Positions 24,102 to 35,838 are shown, numbered from the stretch's first letter. The stretch is 64,000 nucleotides of DNA from Cyclaneusma minus (GCA_037179335.1 JAKZHN010000043.1:62001-126000), one strand, 5' to 3'. The notes: generated by a model from the sequence alone, not told the origin. Translations and numbers: made by a program.

Positions 24102-24411
24102 TTAATCAGTAGTAATATCTCCCAATTGCTTTGAAGCTGGGGTCGGAGCGAGATCATCAATGGAGCTTTGAGAGTCTGGCAGTGACGCCGAGGCTGTAGT
24201 GCGCTGCCGTGTAGTAGAGGGCAGGGCGAGCTCATCGACGCAGCCCTGAGAGTCCGGCAGTCGAGACAGTTATGAGATACGCCGCCTTGTGGCTGATGCA
24301 GGCTGCGCAGACTGTTCATGGGAGTCGAAATCACGGCGAGACTCTCTCGCTCGATCAACTCCACAGTCGTCTTCAAATGTCTCTGATCGATCAGTATGGG
24401 TCGATGAAATA
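24102..24411 (-). pseudogene. Displaced 3' coding relic of the DUF7924-like gene
   Basis: If the MITE and one TA copy are ignored, the frame of the upstream gene continues without a stop for 45 further codons from 24411 (ISSTHTDRSETFEDD and on to ATRRRIS). It meets TAA at 24272-24270, then stays open again to TAA at 24104-24102. The second part has an internal duplication of the type LPDSQ-xx-(V/I)D-(E/D)L. This indicates that the original protein extended here and was separated from its promoter-proximal part by the insertion. The TAA at 24270 may be the ancestral stop or a later CAA-to-TAA change. Confidence 0.6.
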
Positions 24412-24631
24412 CAGTGGGAGGAAAAAAGTCTGAATACGGTCTACAGTCTGAATAATTATAATTACCCCAAATAACCAGGAATATTCCCAATAATTTGGAA
24501 TGTCCCAGGTTATTTGGAATATTCCAAAGCACCTGGAATATTCCTAGTTATTGGAAATATTCCAAATTATTTGGAATACTCGCAATCCAGCGGATACTGT
24601 ATACCGTATTCAGACTTTTTTCCACCCACTG
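24412..24631. mobile_element. Mariner-like MITE with TA target duplication
   Basis: The ends are inverted repeats of about 29 bp that begin CAGTGGG(A/T)GGAAAAAAG and continue TCTGAATACGGT, with one mismatch between arms. TA flanks both sides (24410-24411 and 24632-24633), as in Tc1/mariner and pogo-type elements. The 160-bp interior consists of about six roughly 19-bp units built around the palindrome GGAATATTCC. It has no coding capacity. It is inserted within the 3' coding part of the DUF7924-like gene. Confidence 0.85.
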
Positions 24632-26147
24632 TAGTTGGGGTTTGCTCATCATCAGATGATTCTAGCTGCTGCTCTGCCGCCAATTGGTTTGCTCTCCTGT
24701 TTGCCGCCTCAACGAATTGATCTCGCTGCTCCCTGGCCCAGTCTCTTGCATTGCGGAAAGCCCTTGCTCCTTCTAGATAGCGATCAGCCCTATGAGTCAT
24801 TGCATAGGCACCCACGAACGTCGTATGATATTCGGGCACCTCATGTGGATGGTCTATCGGTTTCCTCGACGGCCTCGTACTTGGCTTCGTAATATGAACG
24901 GCGTAGATTTCGAGCGAGCCACCGACCCAAGTTGTGGTCAAAGTATAAGCTTTATTGTCGTAAACCGGTGTATCTTCGAGTTTAGCGTAGGACTGCAGCT
25001 TCTGTAATCCGCGAGCACCCATCGCGCCATCATAGGTTGCCTGCCTATACATTACCGCAAGGCCGCCTGTCGGACCTTTGGCCTCGAAGAAGAAGTTCGA
25101 TGCCATCGGCCGGTCCTCAAAAGTCGAAGGGACAATACATTCATTTAGCTCTTCCCTCACCTTATAATTCAGTTGTGAAGGACGAGATCCGTAGTAGAGA
25201 TCAGGCTTGGCAAAGCCTAGCGTGCCATCTGTCAGTGGCTTGAGATTCCCCAGTGGTAGATTTCCTGCCGACAATTCCGTCTCATGGTCAGCTCCAGTAA
25301 TGGCTGGGACAATCTTGCGCATCACATCGCTCTCGCCTTTCACCGATTTCACGTTACGCCGGAATTCCTGAAAGGCCGTATCTGGGAATCGGGATGGGGA
25401 GCGTGATCGTCTCGGGTTGTCTAGTCTAGCGATAATTTCCTCCAGATTCTCGGGTGTTTCCGCTCTGTTATCTAGATAAATGCCGTGATCTTCCAAATGT
25501 TGCTCGAAGCCGGCGTCATATGCTGTCAAAGTTGTCTTGGTTTTTGTACTTGTAGCAGGCATCTGGGGATTCGACGGCTGCCGCCGTCTAGCACTTGGCA
25601 AGCCGGAGTACATCGTAGTAGCGAAAGGTTGTTGGAACTAAAAAAAATACAATGTTAGCCATCGGAATTAGTGATACATAGAGCAACATACTCCTCTCAA
25701 GTCGGTCAAGTCTGGTCCACCCAAATGAGACAAAGCCCTGATTGCTCGAAGATCTGCCGGGAAGGCCTTCGATAGATAGTCTGGCGCTGGGTCAAGCTCC
25801 GCTTTTTGCTTGGCCTTGCGGACGGCGTTTCGGGTGCGCGGTCGAGTAACCTGGGTTTTCACGGGCGACTGATGACAGGAAGATTCGTTGTTCCTGCGGT
25901 CCAATTCCCTCAAGGTGCTTCGCTCCAGGTATAACTTGGACAGACCGTCCCAGTAAGCCGGAGGAGGGTGCCAAGGGTAGGCTTCTGAATGGTTCTCGCA
26001 AAGCTTTCTTCGTTTGGCGGGCTTTTTGGGAATATCAACTGTCTCTTGCGGAAGCCCTCGTTTCTGGTGCGTCGATGGCTCTTCGCGATGCAAAGGTGGT
26101 GGAGGGACACTATGATCCATCATGTGGGTGTGTCCAGGATTTAACAT
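24567..26147 (-). CDS. DUF7924-like protein, C-terminus altered by MITE
   Basis: Exons 26147-25692 and 25637-24567 give 508 residues; the 54-bp intron has GTATGT and TTTTAG borders and joins LTDLRG to FQQP. The protein resembles a fungal family I know as DUF7924. The characteristic blocks are SEAYPWHPPPAYWDGLSKLY, NPDLYYGSRP-like PDLYYGSRPSQLNYKVREEL, FFFEAKGPTGGLAVMYRQA, YDGAMGARGLQKLQSY and ARAFRNARDWAREQRDQF. Function is unknown. The frame is open upstream to 26255 but without ATG, so the true start may lie in a further exon. The last 21 codons and the stop come from the MITE at 24412-24631. The truncated product may still be made, because the conserved domain is complete up to about residue 480. 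Confidence 0.78.
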
Positions 26148-26986
26148 GTTGCCAAATAGCCCCCACGGTTCAAGGTCGCGGCATGTGTTGGTTGAAGATG
26201 TGTTCGCGTTTTTCGGTGTGGAAAGGCGGCCAGGCTGTTGCACACAGCCTTCTCTTTATGTAGCGTAGCAGATGTGACAGAACGTGTGGGCACGATTGGC
26301 CATAAGTAGCATGCTATGCAGGACCAGCGGCTTAGATTTGGCTTCAACATGGGCCGCTTCCATCCTTTTGCACTCAGCCTCGTTCGTGAGGTGTGGTAGA
26401 TGATGCGAGGGACGCAACACCGAGCGGAAATGATGATTGGCCATAAGTACCTAGTCAACTGTCAAGAGACTGAGTTTGCTCCATGGAGTTCTTGTTGTAG
26501 AAATCAAACGGGCTCAAAGTGAAGAGATCGGAGATGAAAATTTAAATTGAGGACTGAACATGAGAAAGTTGCTTTACTAACACCGCAAAGCATGGAAATC
26601 GAGACAATCAGACCGATAACCCAAGTGTGCCAGTGACTTCTGGGTCTACGAGAAGATATGGGAATTGGTACTCAACTTGGTATGCTGCAAGCCCGGGATG
26701 ATTCCTCGTGAATCTTGCGAGTCCGATTGCTCAGAAAAACCGACGTGAAGGTTTGGGTAGACAAAGGCAGCAAGTTCACGGATGGAAGTGGTCTCTTCGA
26801 GTTGTCGCCGTAAAACGCTCGAGGGAGCGGACTCACGCTAAATCCGATAAGATAAGCGGCATGACGGGATTACATATTCGAGGTCGAGTAGCAACGCACG
26901 CTGCCGACTTTCACCACTAATCGCACCACCCACTGCACTTTCCCTCCACTCATTAACTCCGCCTTCATACCCATCGGCCCGCAGTC
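26148..26986. other. Divergent promoter region, DUF7924-like gene and UFD2
   Basis: About 840 bp between divergently transcribed genes. No coding or RNA gene is recognised; the open minus-strand frame ending at 26255 leaves room for a missing first exon of the DUF7924-like gene. Confidence 0.5.
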
Positions 26987-29900
26987 ATGGAGAACGACCC
27001 TCCGCAAAAGGGCCATGCCGTCAGCCTCCCAGACGCTCCCGACCAGGAAAAGATGGACCAGGTAAGTCCGAGTCCAGAGTGTCGCGTCGAGAAGGACACA
27101 ACTGATCAAGACGCAATTGCAGATCAGAAGACGACGCTTGGAGAAGCTGTCCGCTCCCAAACCCGCCCCCGAAGCCTCGTCGCCAGCAGGCCAGAGTGGC
27201 GCAACTCCTGTGCCAGCAGAAAGCTCCAAGTCCTCATCTTCAGCCTCGACGTCCTCTCAGGCCACTCCGTCCACGAAACCCACTACTCCCGCCCAAGCTC
27301 GGGCAGAAAATCCATTCAACAAACTTGGAGTGCAGGCAGCGAAAGACCCCGCCAGTTTTGCCTTACGAAGCGCTTCTACAGACTCTGCGGCGAAAAGGAC
27401 GAGGGATGCGTCTTTATCGGGCGAGACCCAGCCCTTGCCACCCAAGAAGCAGGCTCCAGTACAGAAGGAGGAAAGTGTGGAAGAATTCGCAGACAGGATC
27501 ATCAGCCATATTTTCCGCATCACCCTCGATCCGCACAAGACGACGGATGCTCAGGGCCACAAGCTCACTTTCTTGATGGACTTGCAGCAAGAACTACAAG
27601 AATCTGGAGAGCCGACTCGATTCTCGGCCGCGAACCTGGATCAGGCCCTGATTGAAGCTTGTACGAGAGTGCCGAGAAGCAAAGCACTCCTGGATTATCT
27701 CTTGCCATGCTGGAAGAGGACCATCAAGGCACAGAGGGCTCTGAAAGGATACGTGAATGAGCGGCACGCGATTTTGCAGGAGACTAGGCGGTTGTGCATA
27801 AGTAACTGCGTTTTTGCTGTCACTATGCCAGACCTGTATGGCCGTGATCCAAATCCTCATACCGACTCTCTAACACCATACCTCCTCAAAGAGCCGGATG
27901 ACGAGCATGGATTGTGTCTTGATTTCCTTCAAGATGCCGCCGCGAGGTTCGACGAGGATGAATCTGTCAAGGATATGTTGACCAGAGCTGTGGCTGGTTT
28001 GAGCCTGCAACTCTCCAACATGACTATGAACGACAACTACAAACCATACATGATGGCTTTGAGGAGCTTGACGAGAGTCCCCGCCATTGTTACCGCCATC
28101 GCCGAGCTTCCACTCTTCCAAATGGCAACATCAGCACGTGGCATCGAAAAGCATACCATCTTAGGTCCTTTCTTCCGAATATCGCCTTTGCAGCCTGACG
28201 TCTTGAAGGTCTACTTCCAGTCGCCGAAGACCATGGATCCTGGCCATGCCAGAAGCGCCCAGAACGCACTCCGACTCACGCTTGCAACTCATCAACGGGA
28301 ACTTCTGGATATCATCAATTTGTTCATCAGGGCGAGCCCGTCTTCGAGGAACCGAACGCTGGACTGGTTTGCCTACGTAGTGAATGAAAATCACAAGCGA
28401 CGGGCGATGCGTGTGGACGAAAAGCTTGTGTCCTCTGATGGTTTCATGATGAATGTTTCGGTGGTTCTTGACGGCCTCTGTGAACCTTTCATGGATGCAA
28501 CATTTTCAAAGATCTCGAAAATCGATATTGGCTACCTCAGGCGGAATCCGAGAGTCAACATCACGGATGAGACCAAGACCAACGCAGACCAGAATGCTTC
28601 AGACAAGTTCTACGCGACGAAGGCCGAAGGAACGTCTAACTTTATCTCGGAGGTGTTCTTCTTGACTCTTGCGGCCCACCATTACGGAAGTGACGCGATA
28701 GCCATCAAGCTTAGGAACTTGGAGAAAGATATCAAGTATTTCGAAAAGCAGATTGTACAGTTACAATCCGAACGACTGAAGTTTCTGAACAACCCTGCTC
28801 AGCTACGTCACTTGGACCAAAATCTCGAGAGATTTGGCAATGTTCTGGAAATCTCAATGGCGGCGAAAATGGGCATCGAGGGCGTACTGTTCGATGATAC
28901 TATGCAGGGGCGACAATTGCAGTTCATGAGATATGTCATCGTCTGGCTTTTGCGAGTTGCTAGCGGTACTGAGTACCTCCCTGGCAAGATACTGCAGTTG
29001 CCCCTCTCTGAACAACAGCCCGAGGCGTGGAGGTGTCTTCCTGAGTATCTCATTGAGGACGTTACCGACCACTTCAAATTCATCTTCCGATACCTTCAGC
29101 ACATCATCATTCCGTCTCAAAGCGACGAGTTAATAGCTCTGTGCATTACATTCCTTCGCAACTCAGAATACGTCAAGAATCCGGGAGTCAAGTCTAATCT
29201 CGTCACGCTTCTTTTCCAAGGTACATGGGCGTACAACCACCGACCAAGGGGTATTCTCGGGGATGCATTGATCGGCGAAAAGTTTGCTAACGATAACCTT
29301 TTGCATGCATTGATGAAATACTTCATAGGTTTGTGACTTGCTGAAACTGCTGGAAGTACAATGGCTGACACATGATGTGTAGAGGCGGAATCCACTGGCC
29401 TACATTCTCAATTCTACGACAAGTTCCACATCCGTTATGAGATCTTCCAAGTCATCAAGTGCATCTGGGCGAGCGATGTGTACAGACAGCGCCTGACTCA
29501 AGAGTCACAGTGAGTATTTCCTGTGCAAAATGATTCGTTGCTCAGTACTAAAGAAAGTAGGCAAAACAAAAGCTTCTTCATTCGATTCGTGAACTTGCTT
29601 CTCAATGATTGTACATACGTCCTCGACGAAGCTCTAGTGAAATTCCCCAAGATTCATGACCTCCAGAATGCCCTCAAGGCCCCGGCGGACAGCATGACGC
29701 CCCAAGAACGACAAGCCAAGGAAGAGGAACTCGCAACTGCCGAAACCCAAGCAACCTCATACATGCAACTGACCAACGAAACAATGGCCATGATGAAGCT
29801 CTTCACAGCCGCGCTCAGTGAAGCATTTACCATGCCCGAAATCGTGCAACGCTTAGCAGACATGCTCGATCTCAACCTCGACACGCTCGTTGGCCCCAAA

Positions 29901-30479
29901 TCCACCTCTTTGATCGTTGAAAACAGAGAGAAATACCACTTCCAACCCCGTCAGCTCCTCGCCGAGATCGTTGACGTCTACCTCAACCTCGGCAGCACCC
30001 AGCGCTTCATCGAAGCCGTCGCACGCGACGGGCGTTCCTACAAGCCCATGAACTTTGACCACGCGTCACGCATTCTCTCTCGCTACGCTCTCAAATCCCG
30101 CGAAGAACTCGCCGCCTGGGACGCACTGAAGGAGAATGTGCGCAAAGCGAAAGAAGCCGATGATCAGGCGGAAGATGACTTGGGCGAGATTCCGGATGAG
30201 CTGAGTGATCCGATTATGGGCGTGTTGCTGAGCGATCCGGTGATCTTGCCGAAGAGTAAGATTACGTTGGATAGGAGCACGATTCAGGCGCATTTGCTGA
30301 ATGATCCGACGGACCCCTTCAATCGGCAGCCGATGAAGATTGAGGATTGTGTGTTGGATACGGAGATGTTGGAGAAGGTGAGGCTGTTTAAGGAACAGCG
30401 GATGAGGGAGAAAGCTGAGAAGGCTGCTGCTGCGGCGGCTGCGGATGAGGGCGAAAAGATGGATACCAGTGAGGGTTGA
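26987..30479 (+). CDS. UFD2: Ubiquitin conjugation factor E4 (U-box ligase)
   Basis: Exons 26987-27061, 27123-29328, 29383-29509 and 29561-30479 give 1108 residues; introns are 61, 54 and 51 bp. Ufd2 extends short ubiquitin chains on proteins handed over by Cdc48 and sends them to the proteasome. The N-terminus carries IRRRRLEKLSAP and a Ser/Pro-rich linker. The long helical core has the typical LTLDPHKTTD-like start (FRITLDPHKTTDAQG) and FFRISPLQPD. The C-terminal U-box lies at about residues 1012-1085 (DELSDPIMGVLLSDPVILPK, LDRSTIQAHLLND, DPFNRQPM). The length is near that of fungal orthologues. The tail is Ala/Glu-rich and ends MDTSEG. Every splice joint falls within conserved blocks. Confidence 0.95.
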
Positions 30480-31678
30480 AAATAATTAGGTGGAAGATTA
30501 GGGGGTTTGATTCCCACATGCCCCCTCGCCTTGTCCGCCTTCCTCACCACACTCACCATCTTTTCTGTCCGCCTCCCTCACCCACACTCTCCCTCACCAT
30601 GGACTTCTCGACCCAACCCTCCAGCCCCGTTACGCCCCCTAGCCAGAGATTATCTGGTGAAGGCCCGGGTTCCCTCGGCTATTTCATGATCACGGCTTGT
30701 CTTGTCTTTGCCTTCCTGCTTTCAGTCTTTCGGTTCTCCAGGAAGATGAGTGGTGGTTGTTACGGAGGCCCGGTGGTCTCCCGTTTTCATGGAACATGTG
30801 GCGTTCGGGGTGGATTCTCTCAGCTCGCAAACGGTGGCGTCAAAATGCCTGATATTGCATAGTGCTGGAGGATGGGACACGCAGGATGTCCATAGCATTA
30901 GCCCTGTTACAGCTGTATTACTAGCAATGGTATAAAGTTGCTGACAATAATGGAGTGTGCTGCATGTCTTGTGAATGTGAAATCTCTGGATCTGATAGAT
31001 GGGTTTTGTGGAGTTGAGCTGGTCGGCGCCTGGCAAGTCGCCCTTATGGGCTTTGCCTGATCCTGCGACTGGGAAGCTCGGTTGAGAGTGGTACATATAC
31101 TAATTTTTAGAAAGTCGTTGGATGTATGGATTTCCTGTAAAGCTAAGAAACTGACGATTTCTCTAATTCCTGGATTGCCTGAAAAGGAGCTACTGGGTTC
31201 GATTCATTTTTTTGTGTTTTTTTCTGGCTTTCTATTTTCTTTTCTCTCTTTTTTGTCGGTAGCGAGATCAAGTTCTTGAAATCAGTATGTACTTAGGATA
31301 TGTAGACTTCGTTTCATGGCACTGTGCAGGTCGTTGTGATGCCACGATAATTCTCAATCGGCCAGGTTAGATGCTTGTCATGAGTCGGATAAGACGGAAT
31401 TGGAAATCTAGGCTTTTGTTTCTGTCTGCCAAGCAACGCAGCGGTTAGAAAAGATGATCATGCCCTTGGGTATGTATCATCATTGTCCAGCGCCCATGGA
31501 AGAGACGCGAAAGAAAGCAAGGCAGAAACGCCACAATGAGTGTGCTGATGAGTTTTACAAATTGCTAGCATAGTGAATGAATGTGCAGATAGCACTGCTG
31601 GACGGGGAAATTCGGCTTCTGATCAGTTGATTAGAGAGTCTCGTCGCCCTCCTTCACTTCCGCTGGCGGAGGGGCTTC
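30480..31678. other. Convergent intergenic region downstream of UFD2
   Basis: 1.2 kb between the 3' ends of UFD2 and DUF7918 copy A. It contains one possible small gene at 30599-30862. The rest shows T-rich tracts near 31200-31260 and no recognisable RNA gene. Confidence 0.5.
30599..30862 (+). CDS. Possible small single-span membrane protein
   Basis: An 87-residue open frame starts at an ATG in excellent context (CACCATGG) and 120 bp after the UFD2 stop. It has a Ser/Pro-rich N-terminus, one strong hydrophobic segment (YFMITACLVFAFLLSVF) followed by positive charges, and a Gly-rich end. No family is recognised. The close distance to UFD2 on the same strand means it could also be part of the UFD2 3' untranslated region. 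Confidence 0.33.
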   Translation: MDFSTQPSSPVTPPSQRLSGEGPGSLGYFMITACLVFAFLLSVFRFSRKMSGGCYGGPVVSRFHGTCGVRGGFSQLANGGVKMPDIA

Positions 31679-32887
31679 TCATTCCTCGTCGTCTTCCGAT
31701 TCCTCGCCGTCGGTGGTGTCCATCGCAACCTTGCTCGGATCTTCGTCCGAATCAGATGTCAGGTCCACCACGCCGTTCTCGTCCTCCTCGTACTTTCGTT
31801 TCGGGACTCTGGATTCTTGTTGGAGACTCGGTTCGTTTTTGATCTCGGGCTGGTTCTGTCGAGGCTGGAAAAAGCGCATGTTATCATGATGTATCATTGT
31901 AATATTTGGATATTTACTGACCTCCAGTGCGGCAAGTTGAGCACGTTGAACACGAGCAAGTCGTTGGAGTTCCTCGTTGCTCATCTGTTGGAGAGGGTCA
32001 GGGCTTGGGGTGCGAGGGATGATGAACTCGCTTTGAAGTGCAGCTGGTAAGATAGTTAGTTAGCAGCTAGCATGGCATAAATAAGTTGAGACTTACCCTT
32101 TGATTTGTAGATGAATTTGAAGACACAAAGGGGACGGCCGTCCGGTTCGATATACCCAAAGTTATACATTGTCGCGGCGGCGGATCGCTCAGGACCATAG
32201 CTATATTTTGGATATCAGCCGTGGTAGTATAGGGTATAAGATGGAGGAGGGGCAATCACCTTGTTGCGTGCGAGACTTTCTTCCCCTTCACAGCTTGCTC
32301 TGAGATCTTTTGAGCGGTGTATGGCTTGCCCAATAACGGTTCGGTGGGAACATCCACCTGTACGGCTGCGGTACCTCGGTGGAATTCAATAAGGATGGTA
32401 CCAACATCCTTGGCTACCTCCTCGTCAACCTCAACCCCCTCCATGTCAGCATGGCCATCTTCAACTATGGCTGCATGTCAGTTACATTCACCCCATTCAT
32501 CAAGAAAACATTACCTAGGTCAACCGGAGCAAACCGATAAGACGCCATTTTCAATTGTCCCACTCCCGTGCTCCACGCGGCATGTGTTATGACCGTTGTG
32601 TAGCCGGGTCTCACGAATTCGGTATCTTTGGTAAAGGCACTGTATGTGCACTTGCCATCCGTCATGATGTTGTATACGAGAGTGGGACATTCAAGGTCGA
32701 ATGTTGGGGCAATACGAAGTCCGATCCAGAATTCTTTGTCCGACTGGCTTTCAATAAACTTTGTAACCGTCGCTGGAACAGCGGGATGACGGTAGGCATT
32801 GTCGTCCTCGCATGGGTACTCTTCTAAAGGTTCGCCGTCACAGATAATCGTGGCTTCGATGCCCGGCAATTCGTCGAGTACAGCCAT
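31679..32887 (-). CDS. DUF7918-like paralogue A, apparently intact
   Basis: Exons 32887-32515, 32464-32260, 32200-32097, 32043-31922 and 31864-31679 give 329 residues; all four introns are 50-59 bp. The family signature is the start MAVLDELPGIEATIICDGEP, a beta-rich domain (VTKFIESQSDKEFWIGLRI), then VAKDVGTILIEFHRG, KISEQAVKGKKVSHATR and the LCVFKFIYKSK strand. After the domain come IIPRTPSPDPLQQMSNEEL with QRLARVQ, and an acidic tail with GVVDLTSDSDED, which resembles a SUMO-interaction motif. The function of the family is unknown, and the assignment to DUF7918 is from memory of its N-terminal pattern. First copy (3'-most) of a five-gene tandem array, with the same exon plan as B, C and D. 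Confidence 0.85.
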
Positions 32888-33127
32888 GATTGGAAATTGG
32901 CTGAGCAAGGTGTGCGGAAGACGAATTGAAGGTGGAGGTTGAGGATGCCGATGAATGTCTTTCGGAAATTCTTTGCGGAGGCTACCGATTCTGCGAACAG
33001 AAAGTGAAACAGGTTTGTACTTGAAGGGCTACTTGTGTTGGTGGTGAGAGTTGTAGAAGAGAGCGAGCGAGACGATGCGAGAGAGACGATGGGAGAATAA
33101 ATAGGCGCTGGAAGTCCCGGGCGCCAC

Positions 33128-33346
33128 TGTGAATTAGGTCACCCGTTTGGACAAGGGAGACTCGATGTGAATCAGGGTACTTGGCTTGACAAGGGGGACT
33201 CCTTTGTGAATTAGGCACCCGGGTGGACAATAGGACTGAGTTGTGAATTAGGTCACCCGTCTGGACAAGGGAGACTCGATGTGAATCAGGTACTTGGCCT
33301 GACCAGGGTGACTCTTTCGTGAATTAGGCACCGGCGGACAATGGCC
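33128..33346. repeat. Six-copy 38-bp minisatellite, 114-bp higher-order unit
   Basis: Units begin TGTGAATYAGG and continue with variants of CACCCG..TGGACAAGGGAGACTC. Three successive 38-bp units form a 114-bp block (33128-33241) that is repeated almost exactly from 33242 to about 33346 with a few short deletions. It lies 240-460 bp upstream of the copy A start codon. Confidence 0.8.
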
Positions 33347-33439
33347 AAGAAATATGCGGGAAGCTTGCCGTTAAGCGCAAACTTACAAGAAAGAATAGAG
33401 TGGGACGAAAAGTGTCCACAACCCTTTGTGAATTCTGAA

Positions 33440-33545
33440 ATCAACATGTGGCAGTAGTCAGAATCCTTTGGAATATTCCTGATCATCAAGGATATTCCTA
33501 GTCCCTGGGTAGTTTATTGAAGGGCGGTTCAGACTTTGTTCGTCT
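33440..33545. repeat. Decayed MITE related to 24412-24631
   Basis: Contains GGAATATTCCTGATCATCAA and GGATATTCCTAGTC, matching the ~19-bp internal units, and ends CAGACTTTGTTCGTCTATCT GTAGTT, a diverged form of the intact right terminus. The left terminus is not recognisable. Confidence 0.55.
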
Positions 33546-33879
33546 ATCTGTAGTTAGCTACTCTGGAATTAGCGTCACACGTGAGGAAACGAGGTGAACG
33601 AAACGGAAACCGGAATGGGAGACTTGGATCATTGGATGAAATTGAGAGACTTTTATTTATCTCCGAGAAGCTCAGCAGCAAGAGTAGATAACCGAGCCAT
33701 TGCGCCATCCCCTATTCCACCTATCATCTGGCACCCTGCTAGGTACTCGTGGAAGAGACGTGGAAAGAAAGCAGATCAGAATGCCACGATGAGTATACCT
33801 CTATGCTCGTTGTGAACACTGAAAGCAAGATGGCCCGAAACGCCCAAGAGAGACCCCAGTTTCATACCGCCGCGGTCAT

Positions 33880-35134
33880 TCAGTCTTCAGTGAGATCCCA
33901 CGTGAACTTCTTGCGTGGTGGGAGAACGTCGTCGTCACCGGTCAAGTCGAAGACTTCGATCTCTCCCGTGCCAGTTTGGAGTTTCCTCTTGGTGCCAGTG
34001 TTTCGAGAACCCGACTCGCGTTTGATACCTGGTTCCTCCTTCACCTCTTTCTTCACTTCCTTCTTGATCTTCTTCTCGTCTTCTTGGTCCTAGAAAAGCA
34101 TGTTTAGTAGATTACGTGGAAGAATTGGAGATGTGCAACATACCTTGAGATGCTTGAGATGGGCACGAGCAATTCGCTGGAGCTCCTCGTTGCTCATCTG
34201 TTCAACTGGATCGGGAGTTGGGGTGCGAGGAATGATGTGTTCACTTTGTAGTGCAGCTTTACAATTTTTATTAGCAGCTAGTAGAGAATAAAAGAGTCAA
34301 TGCTTACACTTCGACTTATAAATGAATTTAAAGACACAGAGCGAATGCTGATCAATGTAATCGTTGTGCCAGAACTGCACGGTCGTCTTTTCCTCAGGAC
34401 CGTAGCTATAATTCGTGTAAGTCCAAAGAAGCCATCACCATAGACCGAATCAAGACTCACGTTGTGGTATGAGAAACAGTCTTGCCCTTCAGAGCTTTCT
34501 CCGAGACTTGATCGATGGCACTTATCGATTTTGTCTTCACAGTGGAATCGTCTGCCTTCTGTGATTTGGTCTTCCTCCAGAACTTCACGAGGATTGTGCC
34601 AAGATCTTCCGCAAGCTTTGAATCTCGCTTCACTCGCTTGGCATCACTATCTTCAACTATAACCACTCGTTAGCTATGATCGGCTCATCCATGTATGTAC
34701 TTACTCGTGAGTAACGGTGCAAACCTGTAGGGCCTCCTGATCCATTCCCCAGCGACATCATTTGCTTTGTAGCGCGCTGCACTAATCTGGTGATGATATC
34801 CAGTCCCTACAGCAGGCGTGGGGGGATTTTCGAATCCTTTGAAGCAGTCGCGTCGATTGATTTCGGTGTCCGTTGCAAAGCTGTTGAAATTGCTTTTTCC
34901 ATCCATATAGACGTAATATGCCAGCGTAGGTGAATCCGGCTTGTATTCTGGGGTGATATGCAGCATGATCGAGAATTCCTTGTCCGACTGACTCTCGATG
35001 TACTTCGTGACTGTTTTGCCTTTCTCCGATGAGGTGTCTTGGAGGTCACTTTCCTCACAGTCGTATTCCTGGAGTGGCTTGCCGTCGCATATGACAGTCA
35101 CTTCAATACCTGGCAGCTTGTCGAGTACAGCCAT
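33880..35134 (-). CDS. DUF7918-like paralogue B, apparently intact
   Basis: Exons 35134-34705, 34656-34461, 34405-34308, 34256-34144 and 34089-33880 give 348 residues; introns are 48-55 bp and sit at the same places and phases as in A. It starts MAVLDKLPGIEVTVICDGKP and has VTKYIESQSDKEFSIMLHI, LAEDLGTILVKFWRK, VSEKALKGKTVSHTT and LCVFKFIYKSK. After the conserved IIPRTPTPDPVEQMSNEEL block comes a Lys/Glu-rich exon with EIEVFDLTGDDD, a SUMO-interaction-like motif, ending FTWDLTED. The upstream region shares a conserved block with copy C. Function unknown. Confidence 0.85.
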
Positions 35135-35838
35135 GGTCGCTGCCGTTGACCTGCGAAAATTGGGCGGAAAAGTGGGTTGTGAAGAGTTGAGGTGTGAAGA
35201 TGGGGATTGGTGACTGAGGAAGACGATGAGTACGACGGCTCACAGTCACGGCCTTCAACCCGAGGTGAAATCGTGCTGCGGGCCTCCGCCTTCGTGAATT
35301 GCGAAGCTGGAGCAGCTTTGTTCTTGCAGATCTGAGGTCTGCTTCTGTTTGTGGGCGGAGTTGTAAAGCGACCGTGCAAGACGCGGCGAGAAGCTGCGGG
35401 ACATGAGGTGCCGCGAAGGCACGTGACTGCGCGGGTGTTGGTGAAATTGTGAAGGAAGATGAGACCTAGTTTCTGGTGGACCGATGATGAAGTGAGCAGT
35501 TGGAAAAGGAACATAAGAGTTAGATCTAGTTGATCTACTCGACGTCACAAGCGAATGAAACATGCTACAATCAAAGAAATCTAAATCGCCTGGCACCGAG
35601 AAGCTGGAGCGATGGAGACTGGAGTTTTGAAAGTTTCAATTTCAAAGTATTTCATATCTTTTAAGAAGTCAGCTACGTATAGAGCGAGTTCGAGAAGTCA
35701 AGCCTCCTGGAAATGAAACCTTTCGCTTCCTAACTTTCATAAGGACCCTACTTTTCTGCCAAGCTCGATGTGAAGGCAAAATAACTCAAAATGACCCGGA
35801 GGAATTCCGAGTCTCGTACCGCCGTCTTCGTTCAGTCC
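35135..35838. other. Spacer between DUF7918 copies B and C
   Basis: Holds the promoter of B (conserved block at 35372-35438) and the 3' flank of C. Open frames here are antisense or out of family and are not called. Confidence 0.55.
35372..35438 (-). promoter_or_regulatory. Conserved promoter block of copy B with CACGTG
   Basis: About 240 bp upstream of the B start. It shares AAGACGCGGCGAGAAGCTGC and, further on, GCACGTGACTGCGCGGGTG with the block upstream of copy C. The palindrome CACGTG (35420-35425) is the core bound by bHLH factors of the Cbf1 type. Conservation could also reflect recent duplication. Confidence 0.5.

Larger units (their letters stand above)
32888..33879. other. Spacer between DUF7918 copies A and B
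   Basis: Carries the promoter of copy A, a 38-bp minisatellite at 33128-33346, a decayed MITE at about 33440-33545 and a CACGTG at 33578-33583. No coding sequence is supported. Confidence 0.55.

Noticed and set aside
31190..31202. GGGTTCGATTC, similar to a tRNA B box
   Set aside because: No matching A box, acceptor stem or cloverleaf could be folded around it.
33128..33346. Regular repeats considered as a CRISPR-like array
   Set aside because: Units are contiguous without unique spacers, and the genome is fungal; it is a minisatellite.
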